Of a stretch of DNA of 64,000 nucleotides, positions 28,354 to 37,472 are shown piece after piece (positions within the stretch are counted from its first letter, which is position 1; every line of letters starts with the position of its first letter). Source of the stretch: Lacicoccus halitifaciens (lineage in GTDB: Bacteria; Bacillota; Bacilli; Staphylococcales; Salinicoccaceae); the NCBI RefSeq assembly GCF_040544485.1, contig NZ_JBDZDV010000001.1, forward strand, positions 620,001-684,000. The letters run 5' to 3'. Both the position numbers and the translations under genes were made by a program. The notes beneath the pieces were generated by a model. That model saw nothing but the letters and a program-made list of their open reading frames with translations. It made no database searches and was not told the origin of the DNA.

Positions 28354-29124
28354 TTAGCTGTCTTTTCTCAGTTCAGGCAGGAAGTCCTCTTTTTTGACTT
28401 TGATGAACGTCCCTTTCATGCCGAGGGAACGTGATTCGATGACGCCTGCACTCTCCAGCTTCCTGAGGGCGTTCACGATCACCGAACGCGTGATGCCGAC
28501 CCTGTCCGCCACTTTGGATGCGACGAGAAGGCCTTCGTCCGCATTCAGTTCATCGAAGATGTGTTCGATCGCTTCCCTCTCCGAGTATGACAATGAACGT
28601 ATGGCCATTGCGATGCTTGCCTTGTCCCTTGCCTTCTGTTCGATCTCTTCATGCTTCTCCCTTAAGATCTCCATGCCGACGACAGTCGTCGCATACTCGG
28701 CAAGGACCAGATCTTCCTCGCTGAACGGCTGTGATACACGGCCGAGCGCAAGTGTGCCGAGACGCTCTCCGCCGCCGTAGATCGGCAAAATCGTCGTTTC
28801 GGAATCCTGGAAGGAATCTTCGGTAGGGAAGATCGTCAGTTCATCGCTGAAATCGATGTTTTCGGTCGTTTCGCTGATCCTCATCAGCTTGTTCACATAT
28901 TCATCCGGAAAGCGCCGGTTTTCAAGCATTTCAACAATCCGCTCATTCTCGATCTTATGATTGACGCCGACGCCGAGCAGCTTGCCTTTCCTTGATACGA
29001 TGAAGACGTTGCATTCGAGCACGCGGCTCACTTTTTTGGATACTTCATTGAAATCCACCTTCACACCTGAATGGCTTTGGATCAAAGTGTTGATTTCTCT
29101 TGTTTTTTGCAGTAATGAACTCAT
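28354..29124 (-). CDS. codY: GTP- and branched-chain amino acid-sensing repressor CodY
   Basis: A 256-residue global regulator that binds DNA when Ile/Leu/Val and GTP are plentiful and represses nutrient-stress genes. Seen: an N-terminal GAF domain (about 1-150), a linker helix, and the C-terminal winged helix with SYSEREAIEHIFDEL near 173 and ASKVADRVGITRSVIVNALR near 202-221. Follows hslU by 29 bp in the conserved xerC-hslV-hslU-codY order. Confidence 0.97.
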   Translation of the reverse strand: MSSLLQKTREINTLIQSHSGVKVDFNEVSKKVSRVLECNVFIVSRKGKLLGVGVNHKIENERIVEMLENRRFPDEYVNKLMRISETTENIDFSDELTIFPTEDSFQDSETTILPIYGGGERLGTLALGRVSQPFSEEDLVLAEYATTVVGMEILREKHEEIEQKARDKASIAMAIRSLSYSEREAIEHIFDELNADEGLLVASKVADRVGITRSVIVNALRKLESAGVIESRSLGMKGTFIKVKKEDFLPELRKDS

Positions 29125-29153
29125 TTGGAATTCCCCTTTTATGATTTTATAAT

Positions 29154-30527
29154 TTATAGTATGAATCTGCTTAAATTCTTATCTTCCTGAATGTGTGACA
29201 GCTTGCTGTTCACATATTGCTTCGTGATCTCGACATGTGCGCCCTGCATATTGCTTGCTTCGAACAGCAGTTCTTCAAGCAGCGTCTCAAGTATCGTATG
29301 CAGTCTTCTTGCCCCGATGTCGTCCGTATCCGTATTGACCTGATGGGCGGTTTTCGCAAGTTCGGCAAGCGCCTCATCGGTGAATGATATGGTGACATCC
29401 TCGGTCTGAAGCAGTGCTTCGTACTGTCTGATCAATGAACGTTTCGGTTCTTTCAATATCTTTTCGAAGTCTTCATCCGTGAGCTTGTCGAGCTCGACCC
29501 TGATCGGGAAACGGCCCTGAAGTTCAGGTATGAGATCACTCGGTTTTGATACGTGGAAGGCCCCCGCCCCGATGAACAGTATGTGCTCGGTGTCGATTGC
29601 ACCGTATTTCGTCTGCACCCTGCTGCCCTCGACGATCGGGAGTATGTCCCTCTGGACGCCTTCCCGGGATACATCACCGGAGTTCTGTCCGCCTTTGGCG
29701 ATCTTATCCATCTCATCGATGAAGATGATCCCCATCGTTTCAGCCAGATTGATCGCTTCGTCATTGACATTGTCCGTATCGATGATTTTCTCCGCTTCTT
29801 CACGGCTTAAATATTCACGCGCCTTTTTTACGGGCATGGTGCGCTTATGCTTCTTTTTCGGCATGAACTGCTTGAACATATCCTGCATGCCGGATTCTTC
29901 CATGCCGGGCATCATCATGCCCATTGAATTCTGTTCCTGTTCGACTTCAATCGTCACTTCTTCGTCTTCCAGGTAGCCGTTCAAAAGCTTCGCGCGGAGG
30001 CTCCGGCGCCTGTCCCTGACTTCGGGCGTGACTTCCTCTTCCGTCTCCTGAGCAGCCTGCTGGTTCATCAGCGCCTCGAACGGGTTGGTCGTCGTCTTCT
30101 CTTTTTTGAAGCCGGGGGCGAGCAGCGCGAGGAGCCGCTCATTGGCGAGCTCTTCCGCCTGATCCTTCACAAGTTTCATCTTCTCATCCTTGACGAGTTT
30201 GACACTTGCTTCGACCAGATCCCTGACCATGCTCTCCACATCACGTCCGACATAGCCGACTTCAGTGAACTTCGTCGCCTCCACTTTCGTGAAGGGCGCA
30301 CCCGTAAGCCTGGCCATGCGCCTTGCGATTTCGGTCTTTCCGACGCCCGTCGGGCCGATCATCAGTATATTCTTAGGGATGACCTCATCCCTGAGATCGT
30401 CATCCAGCATCATCCTTCTGAAACGGTTCCGCATCGCGATGGCGACTTTCTTCTTCGCCTCGCCCTGACCAATGATGTCTTCATCCAATCTCGATGTTAT
30501 TTCTCTTGGCGTTAAATTCTGTTTCAA
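29154..30527 (-). CDS. hslU: HslU, ATPase subunit of the HslUV (ClpYQ) protease
   Basis: A 457-residue AAA+ unfoldase that feeds substrates into HslV. Seen: Walker A GPTGVGKT at 58-65, KFTEVGYVGRDVESM near 85-99, a charged intermediate domain (about 105-240), Walker B GIIFIDEMDK near 257, sensor region FQGRFPIRVEL-type ELQGRFPIRVEL near 337, and an LSRFIL end, whose last residues dock into HslV. Follows hslV by 13 bp. Confidence 0.97.
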   Translation of the reverse strand: MKQNLTPREITSRLDEDIIGQGEAKKKVAIAMRNRFRRMMLDDDLRDEVIPKNILMIGPTGVGKTEIARRMARLTGAPFTKVEATKFTEVGYVGRDVESMVRDLVEASVKLVKDEKMKLVKDQAEELANERLLALLAPGFKKEKTTTNPFEALMNQQAAQETEEEVTPEVRDRRRSLRAKLLNGYLEDEEVTIEVEQEQNSMGMMMPGMEESGMQDMFKQFMPKKKHKRTMPVKKAREYLSREEAEKIIDTDNVNDEAINLAETMGIIFIDEMDKIAKGGQNSGDVSREGVQRDILPIVEGSRVQTKYGAIDTEHILFIGAGAFHVSKPSDLIPELQGRFPIRVELDKLTDEDFEKILKEPKRSLIRQYEALLQTEDVTISFTDEALAELAKTAHQVNTDTDDIGARRLHTILETLLEELLFEASNMQGAHVEITKQYVNSKLSHIQEDKNLSRFIL

Positions 30528-30540
30528 TATAAACGCTCCT

Positions 30541-31080
30541 TTAATCGATAGATTCCACTATTATATTATCGTTTGTGAACACGCAGACTTCACTTGCGAT
30601 AAGCAGACTGTTGTAGGCGATCTCTTTTGCCGAAAGCTCGCTGCTGTAGCGCTTCAGGGCACGCCCTGCACTGAGGGCGTAGTTGCCGCCGCTGCCGATG
30701 GCGAGTATGCCGTCATCGGGTTCGATCACTTCACCGGTGCCCGAGACGAGCAGCAGTGTCTCTTTATCCATGACGATCAGCATCGCCTCAAGCTGCCTCA
30801 GCATCTTATCGCCGCGCCATTCCTTCGCAAGCTCGACGGCCGCCCGCTGCAGGTTGCCGTTATAAGCATGAAGGTTGGCTTCGAATTTTTCAAATAAAGT
30901 GAATGCATCCGCCACACTGCCCGCAAAACCTGCAACGACTTTGTCATCGAAAAGCCTGCGCACTTTCTTTGCAGTATGCTTCATCACCACCTGATTGCCG
31001 AGGGTGACCTGTCCGTCCCCGGCGATCGCCCTTGAGCCGTTATGCTGTATCGCAAATATCGTGGTACCTTTTATAGCCAT
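30541..31080 (-). CDS. hslV: HslV, proteolytic subunit of the HslUV protease
   Basis: A 179-residue proteasome-like Thr protease. Seen: GTTIFAIQHNG at 5-15, where one of the two Thr residues becomes the N-terminal nucleophile after removal of a short propeptide; MAGDGQVT-type IAGDGQVTLGN near 18-28; GFAGSVADAFTLFEKFE near 53; IGSGGNYALSAGRAL near 125. It starts four bases after the xerC stop. Confidence 0.97.
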   Translation of the reverse strand: MAIKGTTIFAIQHNGSRAIAGDGQVTLGNQVVMKHTAKKVRRLFDDKVVAGFAGSVADAFTLFEKFEANLHAYNGNLQRAAVELAKEWRGDKMLRQLEAMLIVMDKETLLLVSGTGEVIEPDDGILAIGSGGNYALSAGRALKRYSSELSAKEIAYNSLLIASEVCVFTNDNIIVESID

Positions 31081-31084
31081 TATT

Positions 31085-31945
31085 TCACCTCTTCTGATTA
31101 CCTGGATGTGTCTTCAAATATGTCTTTCTCAGCTGTTCTTTGGAAATATGCGTATATTTCTGGGTCGTCTGCAGTGACTCATGTCCCAGCAGTTCCTGCA
31201 CCGCCCGGATGTCCGCACCATTGTTCAAAAGATGCGTCGCGAAGCTGTGCCTCAGCTTATGCGGATGAAGGTCAAAGTTTTCAGCACTCCTCTTGACCAT
31301 CATATCCAATACATGACGCAGGCCGCGCACCGTCAGCGGTTCAAGCCGGTAATTGAGCCATAATGCATCGTTATGATCGATGTGTTTTTTGAAATGCTCT
31401 ATATATTCAAGCAGACTTGCTCTGGCACTTTCATTGAATGGGACGATTCTTTCCTTATTGCCTTTACCATGCACCTTCAATATCATATAATTGAAATCTA
31501 TCCGATCCCTTCTCAGGGTGATCAGTTCGGAAGCCCGGATGCCTGTGGCGTAAAGCAGCTCGAGTATCGCTTTATCCCTTAAATACATCCTGCTGCTCTG
31601 ATCGAGTGATTCGAACAGTGCATTGATTTCATTCTCATATAAAAAGGTGGGCAGGGCTTTTTCTTTCTTGGGGAAAGGCAGGCTCAAAAATGGATGGTTT
31701 TCAACTACGCCGGCTTCAATCAGAAAATGGTAGTAACTCCGCAAGGTTGAAATCTTCCTGGAGACGGTGGCTCTTTTAAGCCCCTTATCATAAAGTGATG
31801 ATAAGTAGTTCCTCGCATCAAGATATTTGAAAGTCCCGACTGCCAGGCCTTCGCTCTCCAGGAAAGCATGGAATTCATCGATGTCCGTGCCGTAGCTCCT
31901 GATCGTATGGTCCGATAAATTCCTCTGATAAAGCAGCCTGTCCAA
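31085..31945 (-). CDS. xerC: Tyrosine recombinase XerC
   Basis: A site-specific recombinase that resolves chromosome dimers at dif, activated by FtsK. From TTG 31945 it has 286 residues. Seen: an N-terminal SAM-like domain, catalytic ATGIRASELITL near 130, HKLRHSFATHLLNNGADIRA near 230 in its key part HKLRHSFATHLL, GHESLQTTQKYTH near 255-267 with the Tyr nucleophile. Start unclear: the frame continues upstream as IGYKERFLDRLL, which fits the family better, but holds no ATG, GTG or TTG before a stop. An ATC at 31966 sits at good distance from GGGGGCGAGG. Confidence 0.92.
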   Translation of the reverse strand: MDRLLYQRNLSDHTIRSYGTDIDEFHAFLESEGLAVGTFKYLDARNYLSSLYDKGLKRATVSRKISTLRSYYHFLIEAGVVENHPFLSLPFPKKEKALPTFLYENEINALFESLDQSSRMYLRDKAILELLYATGIRASELITLRRDRIDFNYMILKVHGKGNKERIVPFNESARASLLEYIEHFKKHIDHNDALWLNYRLEPLTVRGLRHVLDMMVKRSAENFDLHPHKLRHSFATHLLNNGADIRAVQELLGHESLQTTQKYTHISKEQLRKTYLKTHPGNQKR

Positions 31946-32134
31946 AAAGCGTTCTTTATAGCCGATTGACCTCGCCCCCTTCCCTTCAGAATATTATCAC
32001 AATTCCAAATAGTCTTTCAATAAATAGCATCGTCGCTAAGCATATATGCCCCTTAAACATTTTAATATATTTCACGGATAATTGCACACAATACTATGAA
32101 TATTATCAATAAATCATCTAATTCGTTTATTCAC
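31946..32134. other. AT-rich gap between xerC and topA; no gene seen
   Basis: In S. aureus and B. subtilis trmFO lies here. This stretch has no trmFO coding remnant; it holds the xerC promoter and AT-rich sequence only. Confidence 0.7.
31993..32020 (-). promoter_or_regulatory. xerC promoter
   Basis: TTGAAA, 16-base spacer, GATAAT with TG one base upstream (extended -10) on the minus strand. Transcription would start near 31986, only about 20 bases before the ATC codon at 31966. Confidence 0.6.
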
Positions 32135-32166
32135 AAAAAATCTACCTAATAAACATAGGTAGATTG
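32135..32166 (-). terminator. topA terminator
   Basis: ATCTACCTA, seven-base loop, TAGGTAGAT followed by TTTTT on the minus strand, immediately after the topA stop. Confidence 0.9.
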
Positions 32167-32170
32167 AATG

Positions 32171-34240
32171 TTAATTATTCACTTTTTCTGTGTACTCACA
32201 GTTTGAACACTTAACTTGTGCATTCTTACCTTTTTTGACTTCCACCAGATGATGCTCGCATTTCGGGCAGTCTCTTCCGATCGGCCTGTCCCAGCTGATG
32301 AAATCACATTCCGGATACTGATCACAGCCGTAGAATATGCGGTTCTTCTTAGACTTGCGTTCTATGACTTCGCCCTTCTTACATTTCGGGCATGTCACAC
32401 CGATCGATTTGACGATTGCCTTCGTGTTGCGGCAGTCCGGGAAATTCGAGCAGGCCATGAATTTACCGTAACGGCCCATCTTGTATACCATCGGAGACCC
32501 GCATTTCTCGCAGTCTTCCCCGACCGGCTCATCTTTGATCTCTATCTTTTCCATTTCTTCTTCCGCCCGCTCAACCCTCGGTTCGAATTCCTTATAGAAA
32601 TCATCGATCACCTTGACCCATGAAGCTTCGCCTTCTGCGACACTGTCGAGGTCCGCTTCCATCGTCTTCGTAAAGTCCACATCGATGATGTTCGGGAAGT
32701 ATTCCTCCATCGACTGGTTGACGATCTCGCCGATTTCTGTCGGCATGAAACGTTTCTGGTCCATGCGCACATAGTTGCGTTTCTGTATCGTATCGATGGT
32801 CGGCGCATATGTTGACGGGCGGCCGATGCCGAGTTCTTCAAGCGTCTTGACGAGCCTTGCCTCGGTGTAGCGCGGAGGCGGCTGCGTGAAATGCTGATTC
32901 GGGCTGATCTTCAGGCTCTTGACCGTCTCCCCTTCGGCGATTTCAGGAAGGCGGTTGCTCAGCTCTTCTTCCTCATCGTCTTTTCCTTCTATATAAATCT
33001 GCATGAAACCTTTGAATTTGATGGTCTGGCCGTTGCTGCGGAACATCACATCATTATTGGTCATGTCCATCCTCACCGTATCAAGGACGGCCGGCGCCAT
33101 CTGGCTTGCGATGAAACGGTCCCAGATGAGCTTGTAGAGCCTGTGCTGGTCGCGGCTCAAATACTGCTTCATGTTTTCAGGCGTCCTGAGGCTCGATGTC
33201 GGACGGACCGCCTCATGGGCATCCTGCGACTGGGCTGCGGCCTTCTGCTGTCTGCTGCTTCCGAGGAATTCCCTGCCGAAAGTTTCTTCTATATAATCGG
33301 CCGCCTCTTTTTTCGCGACAGGTGAGATCCTCGTCGAATCGGTCCTCATGTATGTGATCAGACCGACCGTGCCTTCACCTTTGATCGCGATCCCTTCATA
33401 CAGCTGCTGGGCGACCATCATCGTCTTCCTTGCCTTGAAGTTCAGTTTCCTTGCAGCTTCCTGCTGGAGTGAGGATGTGGTGAAGCTGTTGGCAGGAAAA
33501 CGTTTCTTTTCCTTTTTCTCCACTTTCTCCACCAGGAATTCGTCGCCGGAAATCTGTGCCAGGACTTTATCCACATCTTCTTTCGTATTCAGTTTGACTT
33601 TCTCTTTTTTTACGGAGTTGAACTTGCCTTTGAACTCGGAACGCTTGTACTTGAAATCACTTTCGATCGTCCAGTATTCTTCAGGCTTGAACTTTCTGAT
33701 CTCATTCTCACGGTCGATGATCAGACGCAGTGCCACGGACTGCACACGTCCTGCAGACAGTCCTTTTTTCACCTTTTTCCATAGTACCGGGGAAATATTG
33801 TAACCCACCAGCCGGTCGAGGATACGTCTTGCCTGCTGGGCATCCACCAGGTCCTGGTTGATTTTGCTCGGATGTTTGAAGCTCTCCTTGACTGCGTCCT
33901 TCGTTATTTCATTGAAAACCACCCGGTAGTATTCATTATCTTCACCGAGTGCATGCGCCAGATGCCATGCAATTGCTTCTCCCTCGCGGTCCGGGTCACT
34001 TGCTAAAAATACTTTCTTGGCTTTTTTGGCCTCTTTCTTCAAATCTTTCAAAAGCGGGCCTTTGCCACGAATTGTAATATATTTAGGTTCGTAATTGTTT
34101 TCTGTGTCAATTCCCATTTGACTGCGGGGCAAATCACGCAAGTGTCCCATTGAAGCGACGACTTTGTATCTTTTGCCCAGATACTTTTCGATCGTCTTTG
34201 CTTTCGCCGGGGATTCCACTATCACTAAATTATCAGCCAC
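32171..34240 (-). CDS. topA: DNA topoisomerase I
   Basis: A 689-residue type IA topoisomerase relaxing negative supercoils. Seen: TOPRIM domain NLVIVESPAKAKTIEKYLG near 4-22 with SDPDREGEAIAWH near 100, active-site Tyr in GLITYMRTDSTR near 297, and C-terminal four-Cys zinc fingers (CEKCGSP, CPKCKKG, CPKCEHH series from about 578). The frame is open to 34291, but the promoter lies inside that stretch. AAGGAGG ten bases before GTG 34240 (V-A-D-N-L) gives the family N-terminus. Confidence 0.97.
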   Translation of the reverse strand: MADNLVIVESPAKAKTIEKYLGKRYKVVASMGHLRDLPRSQMGIDTENNYEPKYITIRGKGPLLKDLKKEAKKAKKVFLASDPDREGEAIAWHLAHALGEDNEYYRVVFNEITKDAVKESFKHPSKINQDLVDAQQARRILDRLVGYNISPVLWKKVKKGLSAGRVQSVALRLIIDRENEIRKFKPEEYWTIESDFKYKRSEFKGKFNSVKKEKVKLNTKEDVDKVLAQISGDEFLVEKVEKKEKKRFPANSFTTSSLQQEAARKLNFKARKTMMVAQQLYEGIAIKGEGTVGLITYMRTDSTRISPVAKKEAADYIEETFGREFLGSSRQQKAAAQSQDAHEAVRPTSSLRTPENMKQYLSRDQHRLYKLIWDRFIASQMAPAVLDTVRMDMTNNDVMFRSNGQTIKFKGFMQIYIEGKDDEEEELSNRLPEIAEGETVKSLKISPNQHFTQPPPRYTEARLVKTLEELGIGRPSTYAPTIDTIQKRNYVRMDQKRFMPTEIGEIVNQSMEEYFPNIIDVDFTKTMEADLDSVAEGEASWVKVIDDFYKEFEPRVERAEEEMEKIEIKDEPVGEDCEKCGSPMVYKMGRYGKFMACSNFPDCRNTKAIVKSIGVTCPKCKKGEVIERKSKKNRIFYGCDQYPECDFISWDRPIGRDCPKCEHHLVEVKKGKNAQVKCSNCEYTEKVNN

Positions 34241-34278
34241 GATGCGTTTGCCTCCTTCGTTTGTAGTTTCAGAATCAA

Positions 34279-34307
34279 ATATTAAGTGCAAAGAAATCTT
34301 TTGTCAA
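34279..34307 (-). promoter_or_regulatory. topA promoter
   Basis: TTGACA, 17-base spacer, TAATAT on the minus strand. It overlaps the 5' extension of the topA frame and so rules for the GTG start. Confidence 0.75.
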
Positions 34308-34347
34308 CTCTTTGATGTTTTGATTTATCATAAATTACTGAATATTG

Positions 34348-35145
34348 TCATTGGAAATCCTTCAAAATATCTTCAGCCGACAGGACGATTTCGGCCCCTT
34401 CCTGAATGCGCATGTTCGTTCCTTTCGACAGCCCTGAGGTGATGTTTCCCGGCAGGCAGTATGTGTTCCTGTTCTCATTCATCGCCATGTCCAGGGTGAT
34501 CAGACTGCCGCTCTGCTCTTCAGCCTCCGTCACAAGCACGCCTTCCGACAAGCCTGCAATGATGCGGTTCCGTGCGATGAACCGCCATTTCTCGGGCGGT
34601 GTATTTGGCGGATATTCGCTGATCGTCAGATGATGCATCTCCATCTCGGTGCGGAGTCCCGATGTGGATTTCGGATAATGCATATCATGCCCGAAAGCGA
34701 GCACACCGATCGTCGGGATGCCGTGTGACAGGCAGAGCCGGTGTGCCGCTTCATCCGCCCCGTAGGCGAGACCTGAAATGACGGATAAATTTTTCAGTTC
34801 CGGAATGATCGCTTTCAGTGATTCCTGTGTATATCTGGATGCCTTGCGGCTGCCGACGATGCCGAGGGCCCTTTTGTGCATGAGCTGCCAGTCCCCTTTT
34901 GCATAGAGTATGTACGGCGGATCGTGGATTTCTGCAAGAAGGCGCGGATAGCGTTCATCCCCGATGGGGATCCAGATGATGCCCTGTGATGCCAGATGGC
35001 TTTTTATTGCACTGCTGTTCAAGCGCTTTGCAGCAGCTAATTTCTGTTGGAGGTTTGCAGGCAGACCGTGCCCGTGACGAATGTGTTTCAGCTGATGGTA
35101 TTCCTGGACGGTCACCCCTGCATATGACAAAGTCAAAAGTTCCAA
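34348..35145 (-). CDS. dprA: DNA processing protein DprA
   Basis: A protein of about 265 residues that loads RecA onto incoming single-stranded DNA in transformation. Seen: Rossmann-like DprA core with LGIVGSRKASRYT near 104, VISGLAYGADEAAHRLCLSHG near 133 in its key part SGLAYGADEAAH, GHDMHYP near 160, and ARNRIIAGLSEGVLVTEA near 190. No C-terminal winged helix is evident, as in short DprA forms. Start: TTG 35145 follows GAGGGG by about six bases; ATG 35160 and TTG 35175 are also in frame. Single gene between sucD and topA, as in staphylococci. Confidence 0.93.
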   Translation of the reverse strand: MELLTLSYAGVTVQEYHQLKHIRHGHGLPANLQQKLAAAKRLNSSAIKSHLASQGIIWIPIGDERYPRLLAEIHDPPYILYAKGDWQLMHKRALGIVGSRKASRYTQESLKAIIPELKNLSVISGLAYGADEAAHRLCLSHGIPTIGVLAFGHDMHYPKSTSGLRTEMEMHHLTISEYPPNTPPEKWRFIARNRIIAGLSEGVLVTEAEEQSGSLITLDMAMNENRNTYCLPGNITSGLSKGTNMRIQEGAEIVLSAEDILKDFQ

Positions 35146-35235
35146 ATCTTCACCCCTCATCGTTGATGCCTTCAATTATAAGTGATTATTGGACGGCTGT
35201 ATTTTACATTACCGGGTCAATCATTGGAAGAAAAA

Positions 35236-35276
35236 GACAAAAACAGTGCCATCCTTTAAAAGGATGGCACTGTTTT
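35236..35276 (-). terminator. sucD terminator (usable on both strands)
   Basis: A long perfect hairpin around ACAGTGCCATCCTTT and its complement, flanked by A and T runs. Strong intrinsic terminator for sucCD. Confidence 0.92.
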
Positions 35277-35303
35277 CGGCTCGATGAGCTGTTTTTATGA
35301 AAT

Positions 35304-36212
35304 TTATTTAACAGTCAGGCATTTTTCGTACAGACCATCGACTTTTTTGATGCGGTCGATCAGTGTCTGCCCGATTTCGGATGGTGTATCGGCAGTTTCA
35401 ATGCCGCACGCGTTCATCGTCTTGATTTTCTCATCCGCTGTACCTTTACCGCCGGAAATGATCGCACCGGCATGGCCCATGCGTTTTCCCGGAGGTGCAG
35501 TGACACCGCCGATGAATCCGACGACAGGCTTATTCATGTTTTCCTTGACCCATTCAGCAGCTTCTTCTTCCGCAGTACCGCCGATCTCACCGATCATCAC
35601 GACAGCTTCAGTTTCCGGATCTTCATTGAAAGCGCTGAGCGCATCGATGAAGTCGGTGCCGTTTATCGGGTCTCCGCCGATGCCGACCGCAGTCGTCTGG
35701 CCGATGCCCGCTTCAGTCAGCTGATGGACAGCTTCATAGGTCAATGTGCCTGAACGGCTGACGACGCCGACGTGGCCTTTCTTATGGATATATCCAGGCA
35801 TGATGCCGATTTTGCACTCATCAGCTGTGATGACGCCCGGACAGTTCGGACCGACAAGGCGTGTCTTCTTGCCTTCAAGGTAGCGCTTCACCTTCACCAT
35901 ATCAAGGACCGGTATATGTTCTGTAATGCAGATGACAAGATCAAGTTCCGAATCGGCACTTTCAATGATCGCATCTGCGGCGAACGGCGCAGGAACGTAG
36001 ATGACGGACACGGTTGCGCCCGTTTCTCTCTTCGCTTCTTCCACCGTGTTGAAGACAGGCACCCCCTGGACTTCCTGGCCGCCTTTGCCAGGTGTCACGC
36101 CTGCAACGATTTTGGTTCCGTATTCAAGCATCTGCTCTGTATGGAATAATGCAGTTGATCCCGTGATGCCCTGGACCAACACTTTTGTATCTTTATCAAT
36201 AAAAACACCCAC
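35304..36212 (-). CDS. sucD: Succinyl-CoA synthetase alpha subunit
   Basis: A 302-residue TCA-cycle subunit that binds CoA and carries the phosphohistidine. Seen: KVLVQGITGSTALFHTEQM near 10-28, CoA-binding Rossmann fold, GPNCPGVIT near 122, and GKRMGHAGAIISGGKGTA near 242 with the phosphorylated His. It follows sucC by 21 bp with a GGAGG ribosome site, and the two form the enzyme that turns succinyl-CoA into succinate with nucleoside triphosphate gain. Confidence 0.97.
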   Translation of the reverse strand: MGVFIDKDTKVLVQGITGSTALFHTEQMLEYGTKIVAGVTPGKGGQEVQGVPVFNTVEEAKRETGATVSVIYVPAPFAADAIIESADSELDLVICITEHIPVLDMVKVKRYLEGKKTRLVGPNCPGVITADECKIGIMPGYIHKKGHVGVVSRSGTLTYEAVHQLTEAGIGQTTAVGIGGDPINGTDFIDALSAFNEDPETEAVVMIGEIGGTAEEEAAEWVKENMNKPVVGFIGGVTAPPGKRMGHAGAIISGGKGTADEKIKTMNACGIETADTPSEIGQTLIDRIKKVDGLYEKCLTVK

Positions 36213-36233
36213 AGTAAATTCCTCCGTTAATTT

Positions 36234-37403
36234 TTATTTATTTTCTTCTACCGCTGCGATTATCTTCTGAGCGCCTTCAGCCATCGTCGTTGCCGGTGTG
36301 ATGTCAAGGCCCGACTCTTTCAGGATCTTCTTGCCTTCATCGACGTTGGTGCCTTCCAGGCGGACGACCAAAGGAATTTCAAGGCCGACATTCTCAACTG
36401 CTTCGACCACGCCCTGGGCGATGATATCACACTTCATGATGCCGCCGAAGATGTTGACGAAGATGCCTTTGACGCCTTCATCACCAAGGATGATCTTGAA
36501 TGCTTCAGTCACTTTTTCAGCTGTTGCGCCGCCCCCCACGTCAAGGAAGTTGGCCGGTTTGCCGCCGAAGTGGTTGATCGTATCCATCGTGGCCATCGCA
36601 AGGCCTGCACCGTTGACCATACAGCCGATGTTGCCGTCCAGCGCAACATATGACAGGTCGTATTTGGAAGCCTGGATCTCTTTTGGATCTTCTTCGTCCA
36701 AATCACGGAGTTCTACGACGCCTTTCTGTCTGAACAGTGCGTTGCTGTCAAAGTTCACCTTCGCATCAAGCGCAAGCACATCGCCGTCGCCTGTCGTCAC
36801 CAGAGGATTGATTTCAATGATGGAAGCATCTTTTTCAACGAATACATTATATAGGGAAAGCATGAGTTTAGCTGCCTTGTTGACAGACTCATTCGGGATA
36901 TTGATATTGAATGCGAGGCGTTTAGCCTGATAAGGCATCAATCCGACGACCGGATCGATCTCTTCTTTGAAGATCTTTTCAGGCGTTTCCGCTGCGACCT
37001 CCTCGATTTCCGTGCCGCCTTCCTCGGAGCCCATCAGTACGACGCTGTCCGTCGCACGGTCGATGACGAAGCCGATGTAATATTCATTTTGAATATCGCA
37101 GCCTTCTTCGACAAGCAGTCTTTTGACTTCTTTGCCTTCAGGGCCGGTCTGTGGAGTGACCAGCACTTTTCCAAGAAGCTCGTCCGCATATTGTTTAACT
37201 TCATCAAGATTTTTTGCTATTTTCACACCGCCGGCTTTACCCCTGCCCCCGGCGTGGATCTGGGCTTTGACGACATAGACATCGGAATTCAGTCCCTTTG
37301 CCACCTCAACCGCCTCTTTTGGTGTGTAGGCAACGCTGCCGTCCGGCACGTTGACACCCATAGAGCGAAAAATTTCTTTCCCTTGGTACTCATGAATATT
37401 CAT
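36234..37403 (-). CDS. sucC: Succinyl-CoA synthetase beta subunit
   Basis: A 389-residue ATP-grasp subunit that binds nucleotide and succinate. Seen: MNIHEYQGKEIFRSMGV at the start, KAQIHAGGRGKAGGVK near 46-61, EINPLVTT near 197-204, DGNIGCMVNGAGLAMATMD near 253 in its key part GCMVNGAGLAMATMD, FLDVGGGA near 284 and NIFGGIMKCD near 318. Its own promoter lies at 37441-37469. Confidence 0.97.
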   Translation of the reverse strand: MNIHEYQGKEIFRSMGVNVPDGSVAYTPKEAVEVAKGLNSDVYVVKAQIHAGGRGKAGGVKIAKNLDEVKQYADELLGKVLVTPQTGPEGKEVKRLLVEEGCDIQNEYYIGFVIDRATDSVVLMGSEEGGTEIEEVAAETPEKIFKEEIDPVVGLMPYQAKRLAFNINIPNESVNKAAKLMLSLYNVFVEKDASIIEINPLVTTGDGDVLALDAKVNFDSNALFRQKGVVELRDLDEEDPKEIQASKYDLSYVALDGNIGCMVNGAGLAMATMDTINHFGGKPANFLDVGGGATAEKVTEAFKIILGDEGVKGIFVNIFGGIMKCDIIAQGVVEAVENVGLEIPLVVRLEGTNVDEGKKILKESGLDITPATTMAEGAQKIIAAVEENK

Positions 37404-37440
37404 GTTTTTCCTCCTAAGTTAAATTAATCCGTACATTTCA

Positions 37441-37469
37441 ATTATAGAAAAGGTAAATATTAAAGTAAA
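37441..37469 (-). promoter_or_regulatory. sucCD promoter
   Basis: TTTACT, 17-base spacer, TATAAT on the minus strand, starting right after the rnhB stop codon. A TTGACA lies nearby but at 24 bases from the -10. Confidence 0.62.
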
Positions 37470-37472
37470 CTG

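Noticed and set aside
31946..32170. Decayed trmFO pseudogene
   Set aside because: The gap is too short and too AT-rich, and no frame resembles TrmFO.
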